NCBI RefSeq assembly: GCF_001274935.1
Contig: NZ_LILC01000002.1
Span: 453,924 to 517,923, forward strand
DNA: 64,000 nt
DNA from: Priestia koreensis
Lineage (GTDB): Bacteria; Bacillota; Bacilli; Bacillales; Bacillaceae_H
Reading direction: 5' to 3'
The notes under the pieces were generated by a model that saw only the letters and a program-made list of their open reading frames with translations, was not told the DNA's origin and ran no database searches. Below, piece after piece: positions 18,113-27,110 of the stretch (the stretch's first letter is position 1; each line of letters begins with the position of its first letter). A program made the translations under genes and the position numbers.

Positions 18113-18150
18113 AAAAAAGCGAACCTTTCCACCAAAGGGTTCGCTTTTTT
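18113..18150 (+). terminator. Terminator after the YkzI-like gene
   Basis: AAAGCGAACCTTT and AAAGGGTTCGCTTT (ending near 18147) form the stem, followed by a T-run. Confidence 0.9.
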
Positions 18151-18238
18151 GTGTGAACGCGTTTACTTGATTTCTTGTTCCGTTTTTCTATACACTACAA
18201 ATAGGTATATTCTTATCCTTTGAGGAGGCTTTACAACC

Positions 18239-19042
18239 ATGCTGTCAAATTTAGAAACGATCTATACATACGCAGAAAAATGGGTGAGAGAAGCAGGAGA
18301 ATTAATTAAGCAATCATTTAGTAAAGAACTTCTAATTCAAACAAAGTCAAATCCAAACGATTTGGTCACTAACATGGATAAAGAAGTAGAGCAATATTTT
18401 ATTAAGCATATTCGTGAAACGTTCCCAGAGCATCATATTCTTGGTGAAGAAGGGTACGGTGAAAAATTAGAGTCTACTGACGGAACAATTTGGATTATTG
18501 ATCCGATTGATGGCACGATGAATTTTGTTCATCAGCAGCGCAACTTTGCCATTTCGGTTGGTATTTATGTTGATGGAGTAGGAGAAATTGGTTTTATTTA
18601 CGATGTCATTCACGACGAGTTGTACCATGCGCGACGAGGACAAGGTGCTTATATGAATGATATTGAGCTTCCGAAGCTTGATCCTGTTTCAGTAAAAGAA
18701 GCGATTCTTGCTTTAAATGCAACGTGGGTAACAAAAAACTTCCGTATTGACCCTAGTGTATTATCACCGCTTGTCACAGCGGTACGCGGGACACGCTCAT
18801 ACGGCACAGCAGCTATTGAACTGGCTTACGTTGCTGCAGGAAGATTGGATGCCTACATCACTCCTCGATTAGCTCCTTGGGACTTCGCAGCTGGCCTCAT
18901 TTTAATTAATGAAGTAGGGGGAGTAGCAACTAATTTTGAAGGAACAGAAATCGATTTACTGAAGCAAAATAGTATCTTTGTTGGGAAGCCGGGACTACAC
19001 GAAGAAATTCTAGAGAACTATTTTAGGAAAGCTTCACGGTAA
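18239..19042 (+). CDS. suhB: Inositol monophosphatase family phosphatase
   Basis: Mg2+-dependent phosphatase of the inositol monophosphatase/SuhB superfamily, 267 residues (B. subtilis YktC/SuhB). Metal-binding motifs are intact: GEEGYGE near residue 78, IDPIDGTMNFVH near 95-106 and WDFAAG near 220. The physiological substrate may be inositol phosphates or another small phosphate ester. Good GAGGAGG site upstream. The stop overlaps the start of the next gene by one base (TAATG), so the two are translationally coupled. Confidence 0.92.
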   Translation: MLSNLETIYTYAEKWVREAGELIKQSFSKELLIQTKSNPNDLVTNMDKEVEQYFIKHIRETFPEHHILGEEGYGEKLESTDGTIWIIDPIDGTMNFVHQQRNFAISVGIYVDGVGEIGFIYDVIHDELYHARRGQGAYMNDIELPKLDPVSVKEAILALNATWVTKNFRIDPSVLSPLVTAVRGTRSYGTAAIELAYVAAGRLDAYITPRLAPWDFAAGLILINEVGGVATNFEGTEIDLLKQNSIFVGKPGLHEEILENYFRKASR

Positions 19043-19497
19043 TGCTCGTTTCCAAACTTTTTCAAAGACAACACCTGTCTTTCTTTCAAAAACTTGTGTC
19101 AGAAAGCCCAGAGTGGCAAAGCGAAGAGTGTCATGAAGATCAGTTAAAGGGATACTTGAAAAGGTATGACATGCTTGCAGGAGAATGGTGTGTATGGTAC
19201 GACGGCCAAGAGCCAATTGGCATCACGTTTGGGGTGGAGTGGGCTCCTTCTAATGAAAAGGCATGGATTGGAACGATCTTAATTGCTAAAAATAAACGAA
19301 GACAAGGATACGGACAGGCTATTATAGGTGAGATGATAGCAAATTTTACAAGCAACCAGCATGACGTTTTGTTTGCAGGCGTGCCGATTGAAAAATTATC
19401 GTGGATTCACTTCTTATCTTCGTGCGGGTTTGAGCAATTTAAAGTGGAAGAGGATGAAGCAGGAAGATCATTTATGATCATGGTTCATCCCCTATAA
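19042..19497 (+). CDS. GNAT family N-acetyltransferase
   Basis: A 151-residue GCN5-related acetyltransferase. The acetyl-CoA-binding region is visible as TILIAKNKRRQGYGQAIIGEM near residues 75-95 (R/QxxGxG/A motif RRQGYG), followed by the typical LSWIHFLSSCGFEQF segment. The substrate cannot be inferred. The start overlaps the suhB stop by one base, so they form a two-gene operon ending at a bidirectional terminator. Confidence 0.85.
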   Translation: MLVSKLFQRQHLSFFQKLVSESPEWQSEECHEDQLKGYLKRYDMLAGEWCVWYDGQEPIGITFGVEWAPSNEKAWIGTILIAKNKRRQGYGQAIIGEMIANFTSNQHDVLFAGVPIEKLSWIHFLSSCGFEQFKVEEDEAGRSFMIMVHPL

Positions 19498-19526
19498 AAA
19501 AAGTCCTCTGGTTGAGGACTTTTTTT
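19496..19526. terminator. Bidirectional terminator
   Basis: AAAAAAAGTCCTC (19496-19508) and GAGGACTTTTTTT (19514-19526). Serves the GNAT gene on the plus strand and ylaF on the minus strand. Confidence 0.93.
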
Positions 19527-19534
19527 GACGGCTC

Positions 19535-19720
19535 TTATAGCTCGCCGCGTTCACGTAGCTGTTTTTTCTTCGTAAATCCGAGTCCCATAATAATAATGAG
19601 TGCTACAATGGCTAATAGTATACCTAGAATACTTTGTTCACCAATGAAGACGCCAATGGCCATAATTGAAATTGTTGCAAGAACTGCATAGAACATAAAA
19701 ATCCATTTTATTTTTTTCAT
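19535..19720 (-). CDS. ylaF: YlaF-like small membrane protein
   Basis: A 61-residue protein with two membrane helices (about residues 5-25 and 30-48) and a basic C-terminal tail, starting MKKIKWIFMFYAVLATISIM. It corresponds in length, sequence pattern and position (divergent from typA) to B. subtilis YlaF (DUF5325). Function unknown. AGGATC-type ribosome binding site upstream (weak GGGAGGATC). Confidence 0.85.
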   Translation of the reverse strand: MKKIKWIFMFYAVLATISIMAIGVFIGEQSILGILLAIVALIIIMGLGFTKKKQLRERGEL

Positions 19721-19797
19721 GATGTGATCCTCCCATTGTCCCTTTTAATTATTAGTTTACATAAATTATTCGAATAATTCCATCCTTATATTCATTG

Positions 19798-19806
19798 TGG
19801 TATAAT
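19798..19806 (+). promoter_or_regulatory. Extended -10 promoter of typA
   Basis: TGGTATAAT is a perfect extended -10 element (TGnTATAAT). The -35 region (TTCCAT at 19778-19783) is poor. Transcription would start near 19813, giving a short leader. Confidence 0.75.
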
Positions 19807-19839
19807 GTTTTAGTTATTATAAATTTAGGAGTGAAAAGC

Positions 19840-21672
19840 TTGAATATTCGTCACGATTTGCGAAACATCGCAATTATTGCCCACGTAGACCATGGGAAAA
19901 CAACTTTAGTAGATAAATTATTACACCAATCTGGGACTTTCCGTTCAAATGAACATGTTGAAGAGCGCGCAATGGACTCAAACGACCTTGAGCGCGAGCG
20001 CGGCATTACCATTTTAGCGAAAAATACAGCAATTAACTACAAGGATACGCGCATTAATATCATGGATACACCAGGACATGCGGACTTCGGTGGAGAAGTA
20101 GAACGTATCATGAAAATGGTTGATGGTGTGTTACTTGTTGTCGATGCATATGAAGGTTGTATGCCACAAACACGCTTCGTATTGAAAAAAGCACTTGAGC
20201 AAAACTTAACGCCAATTGTTGTTGTAAACAAAATTGACCGTGACTTTGCTCGTCCTGCTGAAGTAGTAGACGAAGTAATTGATCTATTTATTGAATTAGG
20301 TGCAACAGAAGAACAACTTGAATTCCCTGTTGTGTATGCATCAGCAATTAATGGAACAGCTAGTCATACAGCTGAAAAGCAAGATGACAACATGGAAGCA
20401 TTATTCGAATCCATTATCGAAAACATTCCAGCACCTGTTGACAACAGCGAAGAGCCGTTACAATTCCAAGTAGCAATGCTTGACTACAATGACTATGTAG
20501 GACGTATCGGTGTCGGCCGCGTATTCCGCGGAACGATGAAGGTAGGTCAACAAGTAGCGTTAATGAAGTTAGACGGAACGGTTAAACAATTCCGTGTAAC
20601 AAAAATGTTTGGTTTCCTAGGATTAAAACGTGTTGAAATCCAAGAAGCAAAAGCTGGGGACTTGATTGCCGTTTCCGGAATGGAAGATATCAACGTAGGG
20701 GAAACAGTATGTCCGACAGAACATCAGGATGCACTACCAATCTTACGTATCGATGAGCCAACGCTTCAAATGACGTTCCTTGTGAACAACAGCCCATTCG
20801 CAGGACGCGAAGGGAAGTTCGTAACGGCTCGTAAAATTGAAGAGCGCTTAATGTCTGAGCTTGAAACAGATGTAAGTTTACGCGTTGAGCCAACGGATTC
20901 ACCAGATGCTTGGGTAATCTCAGGACGTGGTGAGCTTCACCTTTCAATCTTAATCGAAAACATGCGCCGTGAAGGGTATGAGCTTCAAGTATCAAAACCA
21001 GAAGTTATCGTTCGTTTAATTGATGGTGTTCGCAGCGAGCCTGTAGAGCGCGTTCAAATCGACGTACCTGAAGAGCACACAGGTTCAATTATGGAATCAA
21101 TGGGAGCTCGTAAAGGTGAAATGGTTGATATGGTCAACAACGGAAGTGGACAAGTTCGTTTAACATTTATGGTTCCAGCTCGTGGACTAATTGGTTATAC
21201 AACTGAGTTCTTATCATTAACACGTGGATTTGGTATCATCAACCATTCATTTGATAGCTACCAGCCAATGCAATCTGGTCAAGTAGGCGGACGCCGTCAA
21301 GGTGTACTTGTTTCCATGGAAACAGGAAAATCATCTACTTACGGAATTACAGGTATCGAAGATCGTGGTACAGTGTTCGTAGAGCCTGGTACAGAAGTAT
21401 ACCAAGGGATGATCGTAGGGGAGCATAACCGCGACAACGACCTAGTTGTTAACATTTGTAAAATGAAGCAAGCGACTAACGTGCGTTCTGCTACAAAAGA
21501 TCAAACAACAAGCATGAAAAAACCACGTATCATGTCTTTAGAGCAATCATTAGAATATCTAAATGACGATGAGTACTGTGAAATCACACCTGAATCAATT
21601 CGTCTTCGTAAAAAAATTCTTGATAAGAATGAACGCGAAAAAATGGCGAAAAAGAAAAAGTTTGCTGAATAA
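19840..21672 (+). CDS. typA: Ribosome-associated GTPase TypA/BipA
   Basis: Translational GTPase of the EF-G family that acts on the 50S subunit during assembly and stress. 610 residues from the TTG at 19840 ([20 protein letters not shown]), preceded by AGGAGTG; B. subtilis TypA is about the same length. G motifs: AHVDHGKTT (G1), DTPGHADFG (G3) and NKIDR (G4). EF-G-like domains II, III and V follow, with the BipA-specific C-terminal domain ([28 protein letters not shown]). It has its own extended -10 promoter and is followed by ylaH. Confidence 0.97.
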   Translation: MNIRHDLRNIAIIAHVDHGKTTLVDKLLHQSGTFRSNEHVEERAMDSNDLERERGITILAKNTAINYKDTRINIMDTPGHADFGGEVERIMKMVDGVLLVVDAYEGCMPQTRFVLKKALEQNLTPIVVVNKIDRDFARPAEVVDEVIDLFIELGATEEQLEFPVVYASAINGTASHTAEKQDDNMEALFESIIENIPAPVDNSEEPLQFQVAMLDYNDYVGRIGVGRVFRGTMKVGQQVALMKLDGTVKQFRVTKMFGFLGLKRVEIQEAKAGDLIAVSGMEDINVGETVCPTEHQDALPILRIDEPTLQMTFLVNNSPFAGREGKFVTARKIEERLMSELETDVSLRVEPTDSPDAWVISGRGELHLSILIENMRREGYELQVSKPEVIVRLIDGVRSEPVERVQIDVPEEHTGSIMESMGARKGEMVDMVNNGSGQVRLTFMVPARGLIGYTTEFLSLTRGFGIINHSFDSYQPMQSGQVGGRRQGVLVSMETGKSSTYGITGIEDRGTVFVEPGTEVYQGMIVGEHNRDNDLVVNICKMKQATNVRSATKDQTTSMKKPRIMSLEQSLEYLNDDEYCEITPESIRLRKKILDKNEREKMAKKKKFAE

Positions 21673-21705
21673 AACTAACGTCTAGATAACAAGGGGGAGC
21701 TTTGA

Positions 21706-22023
21706 ATGAAAGTTCAAGAGCATTTATCCTTTTTTGCAGCGTTATTTAGAATCGATGAACAGCCAGTTCTAGGTATGAAACTCCTTTACATCACGATATT
21801 GATTCTTTCAATCGTTGTATATAAGTTAGGGTTTGCGAAGCGACTGCCGCTTCTAAAATCAGCGGTCATTTACTTGTTCTTAGCCATTGGTTGTAGTGTG
21901 CTCACATTTTTTGGCGCATTTTTACCAATTGCAGAAGGATTAGTAGTTGCGGCTCTCGTACTTATTATTTATAAAGTTCGTTTGCATCAGTCGAAAAAAC
22001 ATGAGGCAAATCAGAATCTATAA
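21706..22023 (+). CDS. ylaH: YlaH-like membrane protein
   Basis: A 105-residue protein with three membrane helices (about residues 24-42, 47-67 and 70-90) and a charged, basic C-terminal tail. It matches B. subtilis YlaH in length and in its location right after typA. Function unknown. The ATG has GGGGGAGC upstream. Probably co-transcribed with typA, since no terminator is visible in the 33 bases between them. Confidence 0.85.
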   Translation: MKVQEHLSFFAALFRIDEQPVLGMKLLYITILILSIVVYKLGFAKRLPLLKSAVIYLFLAIGCSVLTFFGAFLPIAEGLVVAALVLIIYKVRLHQSKKHEANQNL

Positions 22024-22038
22024 AAAGGGGTTGCAGCA

Positions 22039-22338
22039 TTGAAATCAATTCAGGATGCTTTGTATAACTGGTTAACGATCAAAAAGGTAGCCGATGCAAG
22101 ACCGGATGATTATGCAGCTCAAGAAACTTTCACATTGTTCGATCACATGTTAAAAGATGATCATCACGTCGAAAACGTGACGATCATCGAACATGAAGAA
22201 ATGTACGAAGTGATCTACTCTCGTCAGCAGGAAGAAAAGAAAACTCGTTTTCCGAAAGAACTTGTTGATGCGATGTATGATCACATTAAAAGGGAGCCTG
22301 AAAAATTTAAAAGCTACCCTTTAGAAGAAAAGAGATAA
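22039..22338 (+). CDS. Small acidic protein, function unknown
   Basis: A 99-residue soluble, charged protein (TTG start; AAGGGG upstream) beginning MKSIQDALYNWLTIKKVADAR. It has an alpha/beta pattern (FTLFDHMLKDDH, then ENVTIIEHEEMYEVIYSRQQ) and a helical C-terminus. It lies 15 bases after ylaH and ends at a strong terminator, so it is probably the last gene of a typA-ylaH operon. I do not recognise the family. Confidence 0.75.
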   Translation: MKSIQDALYNWLTIKKVADARPDDYAAQETFTLFDHMLKDDHHVENVTIIEHEEMYEVIYSRQQEEKKTRFPKELVDAMYDHIKREPEKFKSYPLEEKR

Positions 22339-22362
22339 GGCATGTGCCTTATCTCTTTTTTT
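22328..22362 (+). terminator. Terminator of the typA-ylaH group
   Basis: Stem AAGAGATAAGGCA/TGCCTTATCTCTT with a 2-base apex, then a T-run. The 5' arm overlaps the stop of the preceding gene. Confidence 0.93.
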
Positions 22363-22371
22363 CATACCTAT

Positions 22372-22827
22372 TTATGCGTTGTGGACTGCTTCAATTACCT
22401 GTTTGTCAAGCTTTGCTGCCGCTACAGGGTCATACGTTTTTTCGTAATTAGGCTCTGTCGAAATTTTCGATCCATAAAACATCACGTCGCGAACTTCTTT
22501 CACCGTAAGCTCAATTAAAGCGAGCTTTAGAGGCACATTTGCTAGTCGCTCCTGAAGCAGGACGGCATGACCCGAAATGGAGTAGCATGATTCATTAGCA
22601 ATAATATTAATGACAGCGTCAGGCTGTTTTTGAAGGTTCTTTACGATACGAGACCGATTATCAACGGCAAAGCGAATATGAGTATGATCGGTTGCTGTAA
22701 CCCAAGAAATAGCGCTGACGTTGGGCGCAGATGTTTCAAAATCAATGGTAGATAATGTAACAAAGTGCTGTTGCTGTAGGCTATCAAATAGTGGCTGAAT
22801 TAAAGTTGGTTCAACTTGATTCGACAC
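22372..22827 (-). CDS. Pyridoxamine 5'-phosphate oxidase-like flavin-binding protein
   Basis: A 151-residue split-barrel FMN-binding protein of the pyridoxamine 5'-phosphate oxidase-related family. Visible: FVTLSTIDFETSAPNVSAISWV (first strands) and IRFAVDNRSRIVKNLQKQPDAVINI (FMN phosphate contact region). I place the start at GTG (complement of 22825-22827), seven bases from the GGGAGG site; the ATG at 22831-22833 is almost in contact with that site. The reaction is unknown, and many family members are not vitamin B6 enzymes. It is convergent with the preceding gene and divergent from ylaI. Confidence 0.8.
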   Translation of the reverse strand: MSNQVEPTLIQPLFDSLQQQHFVTLSTIDFETSAPNVSAISWVTATDHTHIRFAVDNRSRIVKNLQKQPDAVINIIANESCYSISGHAVLLQERLANVPLKLALIELTVKEVRDVMFYGSKISTEPNYEKTYDPVAAAKLDKQVIEAVHNA

Positions 22828-23032
22828 GTTCATTCCTCCCTTATAAGTGTACTTCTTATCTTACCTCTTTTAACAGGTGCTGAAAATATATGGAGATCAT
22901 TTGCTACCATCTTTTTATAAAATGAGTATGTTCTATAGCTAATAAACGATGAATGTGTAAGAAATCGCTTCTTTTTCTTTCGTAAGGTTCTTCTATCGTA
23001 TACAATATCTTTATAAAGATTGAGGTGACAGT

Positions 23033-23233
23033 ATGAGAGTTAAATGTGTAATTTGCGATAAAATTGAAAGCATTCATGATGAAACGCTTCAAGCAAAGCG
23101 TTTGCGTAACCGTCCTATTCATACGTATATGTGCCAAAGCTGCCATGATCGTATTGAAGACAAAACAAAGGCTCGTATTGCAACAGGAAAGTTTAGTCTA
23201 TATGCATCAAAGGTAACGAAGGAGGACTGGTAG
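23033..23233 (+). CDS. ylaI: YlaI zinc-ribbon protein
   Basis: A 66-residue protein of the DUF2197/YlaI family starting MRVKCVICDKIESIHDETLQ. It has two CxxC knuckles, Cys5/Cys8 and Cys34/Cys37, consistent with one bound zinc. Function unknown. GAGGTGACA upstream of the ATG. The next ORF starts three bases after the stop, so both are in one transcript. It sits close to ylaH, with a PNPOx-like gene between them. Confidence 0.9.
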   Translation: MRVKCVICDKIESIHDETLQAKRLRNRPIHTYMCQSCHDRIEDKTKARIATGKFSLYASKVTKEDW

Positions 23234-23236
23234 GCG

Positions 23237-23680
23237 TTGAATAGGGGGGCATGGTCAGGCGCAATAGCAGGTCTTATATTAGGTCTCTTTTTAAAAATGA
23301 TTCAATTCATCACAGGAGAAAAAGTCTATACGCTATTACTGAACGTAGACTTTATTCCTGTAATCGGAAACGTTGATTGGCCTGAAGTCGTTGAATTTCT
23401 GTTTCATTTGATTATTGCCGTCATGATTGGTCTTGTATTCGGTGGTGTGCTTCAATTTAAAAAATGGGAGACACTGCGGATGCACGTGCTGATTGCCGCT
23501 TGTTTGACAATACCGACCATCTTTCTCTATTTTCCGCTAACACTGCTAGCACATCAAGCTACACCAGGGGTGTGGAATGGCTGGTCTCTGTTTTATTGGA
23601 CTTTTGGCCATGCACTCTTTATGATTGTTCTTCTCATTACGTATCGTTTGCTAATGCGTAAAAAAGCTTCGTCCGCTTAA
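23237..23680 (+). CDS. Four-helix integral membrane protein, function unknown
   Basis: A 147-residue hydrophobic protein starting MNRGAWSGAIAGLILGLFLK (TTG start, GGAGG eleven bases upstream inside ylaI). About four membrane helices are predicted, with a short loop FIPVIGNVDWPEVVEF between the first two. I do not recognise a named family. Three bases after ylaI; the stop codon lies in the loop of the terminator that follows. Confidence 0.75.
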   Translation: MNRGAWSGAIAGLILGLFLKMIQFITGEKVYTLLLNVDFIPVIGNVDWPEVVEFLFHLIIAVMIGLVFGGVLQFKKWETLRMHVLIAACLTIPTIFLYFPLTLLAHQATPGVWNGWSLFYWTFGHALFMIVLLITYRLLMRKKASSA

Positions 23681-23697
23681 CCGGACGAAGCTTTTTT
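23661..23697. terminator. Bidirectional terminator between convergent genes
   Basis: AAAAAGCTTCGTCCG (23661-23675) and CGGACGAAGCTTTTT (23682-23696). Perfect 15-bp stem with flanking A and T runs; it serves the membrane protein gene and ylaJ. Confidence 0.95.
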
Positions 23698-24307
23698 ATT
23701 CTTTGTTATCTTGAATTTTGTGATTGGATTGTTTCAGTTGATTATCCTTAAGCTCTTTTTGCTGTTTAGGAGAGAGCTTATTATCATTTGTCCCCGTTCC
23801 CTCTGGGTTTTTCCTAATTTGCTGTGAAACTTCTGGCATTACGCGGTTTACCATCGCAGCTAGCTCGTCGAGAAACCCTGTAACCGGGTGACCTTGGCGA
23901 ATTTGTCTTGCAATCGATTTTAAGCGCGTGTATGTGTCAGGATCTGCTAGTACAACAGCATGTGCACCGTAAGGATCATTTTTTAACCCTTCCGCGACCG
24001 TGTATTTCGTTGATGCCACTTCAGAACGGTCTAAATTATTGTCCACATCGATGCCAACAAGCGCATATTTTCCAACAATAACTGCTGTGGCATCGTTTAC
24101 CCCAGGCACGTCTTCTGAAAGCGTGACAAGGTGTCTCGCGATTTCCTTAGCCGACTTATGCTGCATTTGATCGGGTGCGGAATTTTTTACGTTGATGGTG
24201 CGGTTTGGATCGTTTAATTTTTGCTCAGCCTCGTTATTATTTCCCATGGTACAGCCAACAAGTGGGAGACATAGAAAAAGGCTAGTAAGAATCCATATCT
24301 TTTTCAT
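23696..24307 (-). CDS. ylaJ: YhcN/YlaJ family sporulation lipoprotein
   Basis: A 203-residue lipoprotein of the YhcN/YlaJ family, known as spore-associated proteins involved in germination and outgrowth. Signal peptide with lipobox LVGC (Cys at about residue 19). The family core follows from about 50 to 150 (AKEIARHLVTLSEDVPGVNDATAVIVGKYALVGIDVD, KNDPYGAHAVVLADPDTYTRL). A Lys/Gln/Asn-rich tail closes it. The ATG at 24305-24307 has AGGAG eight bases upstream; a GTG three codons earlier is disfavoured. Monocistronic; sporulation control is inferred. Confidence 0.9.
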   Translation of the reverse strand: MKKIWILTSLFLCLPLVGCTMGNNNEAEQKLNDPNRTINVKNSAPDQMQHKSAKEIARHLVTLSEDVPGVNDATAVIVGKYALVGIDVDNNLDRSEVASTKYTVAEGLKNDPYGAHAVVLADPDTYTRLKSIARQIRQGHPVTGFLDELAAMVNRVMPEVSQQIRKNPEGTGTNDNKLSPKQQKELKDNQLKQSNHKIQDNKE

Positions 24308-24414
24308 GATAGACACTCCTAACTAGATTCATCGTTTTTTGTAGTATGTTTGTATTTATTGTTCAATAGTTCTTCTATCTTTATGCACCGCTTCATATAT
24401 TTAAAGCAAATAGG

Positions 24415-24472
24415 ACGTCCACCTTTCATTGCTAGCACACGACGCGGCTTTTGAAAGGGAAGTTTTGGACGT
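24415..24472 (+). promoter_or_regulatory. Stem-loop upstream of ylaK
   Basis: ACGTCCA (24415-24421) pairs with TGGACGT (24466-24472), and the adjoining CCTTTC (24422-24427) with GAAAGG (24453-24458), giving 13 pairs with a one-sided 7-base bulge. It has no U-tail, so it is not a terminator. It lies about 50 bases before the ylaK start, probably in its 5' leader. Confidence 0.4.
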
Positions 24473-24520
24473 AAACATGAACTCCTTTGAAGGAAAACAT
24501 TTGGAGCAGGAGGAGAAGGT

Positions 24521-25849
24521 TTGGATAAAATCTATGTACTGGATACAAACGTGTTATTACAAGACCCACACTCAATTTTTTCCTTTGAGAAAAATGAAGT
24601 CGTAATACCTGCAGTCGTACTTGAAGAAGTGGATTCGAAAAAGCGAAATATGGATGAGATTGGGAGAAACGCCAGACAAGTGTCCAAGCTAATTGATGGG
24701 CTCAGGCAGTCGGGGAAGTTGCATGAGCGAGTACCGCTCGAAAATGGCGGGTATTTGCGCATTGAGCTCAATCATCGTTCTTTTCATGAGCTACAAGAAA
24801 TTTTTATTGAAAAAACGAATGACAACCGGATTTTAGCAGTAGCGAAAAATCTTTCGTTAGAGGAAGAAACAAAAGAGGATGGCAGAGAAGTCATTCTAGT
24901 AAGTAAGGATGTGCTAGTGCGAGTAAAAGCAGATGCGATTGGTCTTTTAGCGGAAGACTTTTTAAGCGATCGTGTCGTGGACTTTAATAGCATTTATACC
25001 GGTTATTTGGAAGTGTACGTATCGGTTGAGTTATTAAATCAGTTTTATGAAAAAGGAGAGCTTCCTCTTCTCAGCATTGCTAATCATCCCTTTTATCCAC
25101 ATCAATTTCTCGTTTTAAAAGATGCCTTTGGAGGCTCAGGATCAGCGATTGGTATTGTAGATCCAACTACCCAAAAAGTACGAAAACTGGTGTTTGACAA
25201 TGATCACATTTGGGGAATTAAGCCGCGGAATGTTCAGCAAATTATGGCGTTTGAATTGCTGCTTCGAAATGATATCCAGCTTGTGACGATGATTGGAAAA
25301 GCAGGGACTGGAAAGACGCTTTTAGCTCTAGCAGCTGGATTAATGCAAACAGAAGACTTAGGATTGTTTAAAAAACTTCTTGTTGCACGGCCTATTGTTC
25401 CTGTCGGAAAAGATATTGGGTTTTTGCCGGGTGAAAAGGAAGAAAAGCTGCGACCGTGGATGCAACCGGTTTATGATAACTTGGAGTATCTATTTAATAC
25501 GAAAAAGCCAGGAGAACTGGATGCAATCTTAGCAGGAATGGGTTCAATTGAAGTAGAAGCGCTCACGTATATAAGAGGAAGAAGCATTCCAGACCAGTTT
25601 ATCATTATTGACGAGGCGCAAAATTTAACGAAACACGAAGTGAAGACCATTCTGACTCGAGTAGGAGAACGAAGCAAAATTATTTTAATGGGGGATCCTG
25701 CTCAGATCGACCATCCATATCTTGACGAATATAATAATGGCTTGACGTATGTGGTAGAAAAGTTTAAGGATCAAAAGATTGCTGGTCATACGAGGTTAGT
25801 TAAAGGTGAGCGCTCTGGACTTGCGCAGCTTGCCGCAGATCTTCTTTAA
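24521..25849 (+). CDS. ylaK: PhoH2-type PIN domain-ATPase
   Basis: A 442-residue fusion of an N-terminal PIN ribonuclease domain and a C-terminal PhoH ATPase (PhoH2 architecture; B. subtilis YlaK). PIN acidic residues are visible in YVLDTNVLLQDP, VVLEEVDSKK and TNDNRILAVAK. The ATPase begins near residue 235, with Walker A GKAGTGKTLLALAAG, the Walker B-like FIIIDEAQNLTKHEVKTILTRVG and GDPAQIDHPY. Mycobacterial PhoH2 proteins are ATP-dependent RNA unwinding RNases; activity here is inferred. The TTG start follows GGAGGAGAAGG. Monocistronic, with a terminator after it. Confidence 0.93.
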   Translation: MDKIYVLDTNVLLQDPHSIFSFEKNEVVIPAVVLEEVDSKKRNMDEIGRNARQVSKLIDGLRQSGKLHERVPLENGGYLRIELNHRSFHELQEIFIEKTNDNRILAVAKNLSLEEETKEDGREVILVSKDVLVRVKADAIGLLAEDFLSDRVVDFNSIYTGYLEVYVSVELLNQFYEKGELPLLSIANHPFYPHQFLVLKDAFGGSGSAIGIVDPTTQKVRKLVFDNDHIWGIKPRNVQQIMAFELLLRNDIQLVTMIGKAGTGKTLLALAAGLMQTEDLGLFKKLLVARPIVPVGKDIGFLPGEKEEKLRPWMQPVYDNLEYLFNTKKPGELDAILAGMGSIEVEALTYIRGRSIPDQFIIIDEAQNLTKHEVKTILTRVGERSKIILMGDPAQIDHPYLDEYNNGLTYVVEKFKDQKIAGHTRLVKGERSGLAQLAADLL

Positions 25850-25851
25850 AA

Positions 25852-25885
25852 AAATTCCCGTCTCACGATGATGAGGCGGGAATTT
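25852..25885. terminator. Bidirectional terminator between ylaK and ylaL
   Basis: AAATTCCCGTCTCA (25852-25865) and TGAGGCGGGAATTT (25872-25885), with one G-U pair and A/T-rich flanks. Confidence 0.85.
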
Positions 25886-25890
25886 GTTCG

Positions 25891-26397
25891 TTATTGCACC
25901 ACGAATTTACGCACGTGCTTAATAGGGTTTTGTTCATTGGAACCGTCTTCATAATAGACGTGAATCGGACCGTCTTCCAAAAGTGGCTTGCCATCTTTTG
26001 AAAATCCAAGGATCAGCGTGTAGGCTTGTTCCAATGGAATGGTAATTTGATCGTTTTCTGTTACAATCGTAACCACAGAAGCTTCTTTAAGCGGCTCCGC
26101 ATTTTTTAAAAAATCGCGAAATGAAATGCCGAATGTTCCTGTCAATACTTCCTGTTTCTTGAATTTTCGTTCAGTCTTCAAAGTAGGAGGAAATACGGCC
26201 CCTTCTTGAATTTCACGATCCCAATGAGCAGAGACAGATTTTGTATATTCTGCTATCTCATCCTTTTGTACTGGTTTTTCTTGAAAATACGTTGTTAAGT
26301 CAACCTTACGATCATCAAAAATCCAGACGCCTGCATCAAGCGTAATTGCATATTGAACATTTCCTTCAATTGACATAATTGTATTCACTGTTGTCAT
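25891..26397 (-). CDS. ylaL: YlaL-like protein, function unknown
   Basis: A 168-residue soluble protein starting MTTVNTIMSIEGNVQYAITL. It has mixed alpha/beta sequence, with FGISFRDFLKNAEP and a beta-rich C-terminus (YTLILGFSKDGKPLLEDGPIHVYYEDGSNEQNPIKH). The assignment to YlaL rests on position (after ylaK, before ylaN) and size. The ribosome binding site AAAGGATGG lies very close to the ATG, so a slightly later start is possible. From memory, B. subtilis has glutaminase gene ylaM between ylaL and ylaN; it is absent here. Confidence 0.7.
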   Translation of the reverse strand: MTTVNTIMSIEGNVQYAITLDAGVWIFDDRKVDLTTYFQEKPVQKDEIAEYTKSVSAHWDREIQEGAVFPPTLKTERKFKKQEVLTGTFGISFRDFLKNAEPLKEASVVTIVTENDQITIPLEQAYTLILGFSKDGKPLLEDGPIHVYYEDGSNEQNPIKHVRKFVVQ

Positions 26398-26605
26398 CCA
26401 TCCTTTTTTACCACGGTTAGTAATGGTGCCCTGATTTTAAGTATAACGCTATTGGATAGACCTGTCATCCGTAGACAAAAACGAAGAGATCAAAAACGTG
26501 AGCAAATAGGAAGGGAGTTTCCTCTTAATTCTTGCTTTTTTTCGTGTTTAACGATATGATTTATTAATAGTATTGGCAAATCGCTCGTGAACGGAGGGAT
26601 TGATT

Positions 26606-26887
26606 TTGACGCCTGAAATAGTCGTAGATCATCGTGAAAAGGCACATGCTTTACTAAATGCTGATGCAGAAAAAATCTTGAGATTAATTCGAGTTCAAAT
26701 GGATAATTTAACCATGCCTCAGTGTCCGTTATACGAAGAAGTATTGGATACGCAAATGTTCGGATTATCAAGAGAAATTGATTTTGCAGTCCGCCTTGGT
26801 CTAATTGAGGAGCAGTTTGGTAAAAACTTGCTAAATCGGTTAGAAAAAGAGCTATCAGCACTTCATGAAGCATTTACAAAAAAATAA
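26606..26887 (+). CDS. ylaN: YlaN, Fur-linked iron homeostasis protein
   Basis: A 93-residue helical protein of the UPF0358 family. The central segment [33 protein letters not shown] is nearly invariant in the family. I use the TTG at 26606, seven bases after GGAGGG; the TTG at 26600 is too close. YlaN is reported in B. subtilis and Staphylococcus to relieve Fur repression under iron limitation and becomes essential when iron is scarce. Monocistronic with a clear terminator. It lies upstream of ftsW as in B. subtilis. Confidence 0.95.
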   Translation: MTPEIVVDHREKAHALLNADAEKILRLIRVQMDNLTMPQCPLYEEVLDTQMFGLSREIDFAVRLGLIEEQFGKNLLNRLEKELSALHEAFTKK

Positions 26888-26905
26888 ACGTGCACACCGC
26901 ATGTA

Positions 26906-26942
26906 GAAACTCAAACTATTGACGTGATAGTTTGAGTTTTTT
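26906..26942 (+). terminator. Terminator of ylaN
   Basis: AAACTCAAACTAT (26906-26918) pairs perfectly with ATAGTTTGAGTTT (26926-26938), followed by a T-run. Confidence 0.93.
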
Positions 26943-27110
26943 ATTATACAATGTTTGAAATCGATAGAGGGATTTTCTACGCGTTGTATTGGAAGAATGT
27001 TTCTTTTGATAAATAAAAAGTTTTAGGTGCCTTATTGTCAGAAAATATAGTACAATAAAGTCAATATTTTTACATACCTTCAACAAAAATAAGATGAGGG
27101 AAGATGATGG

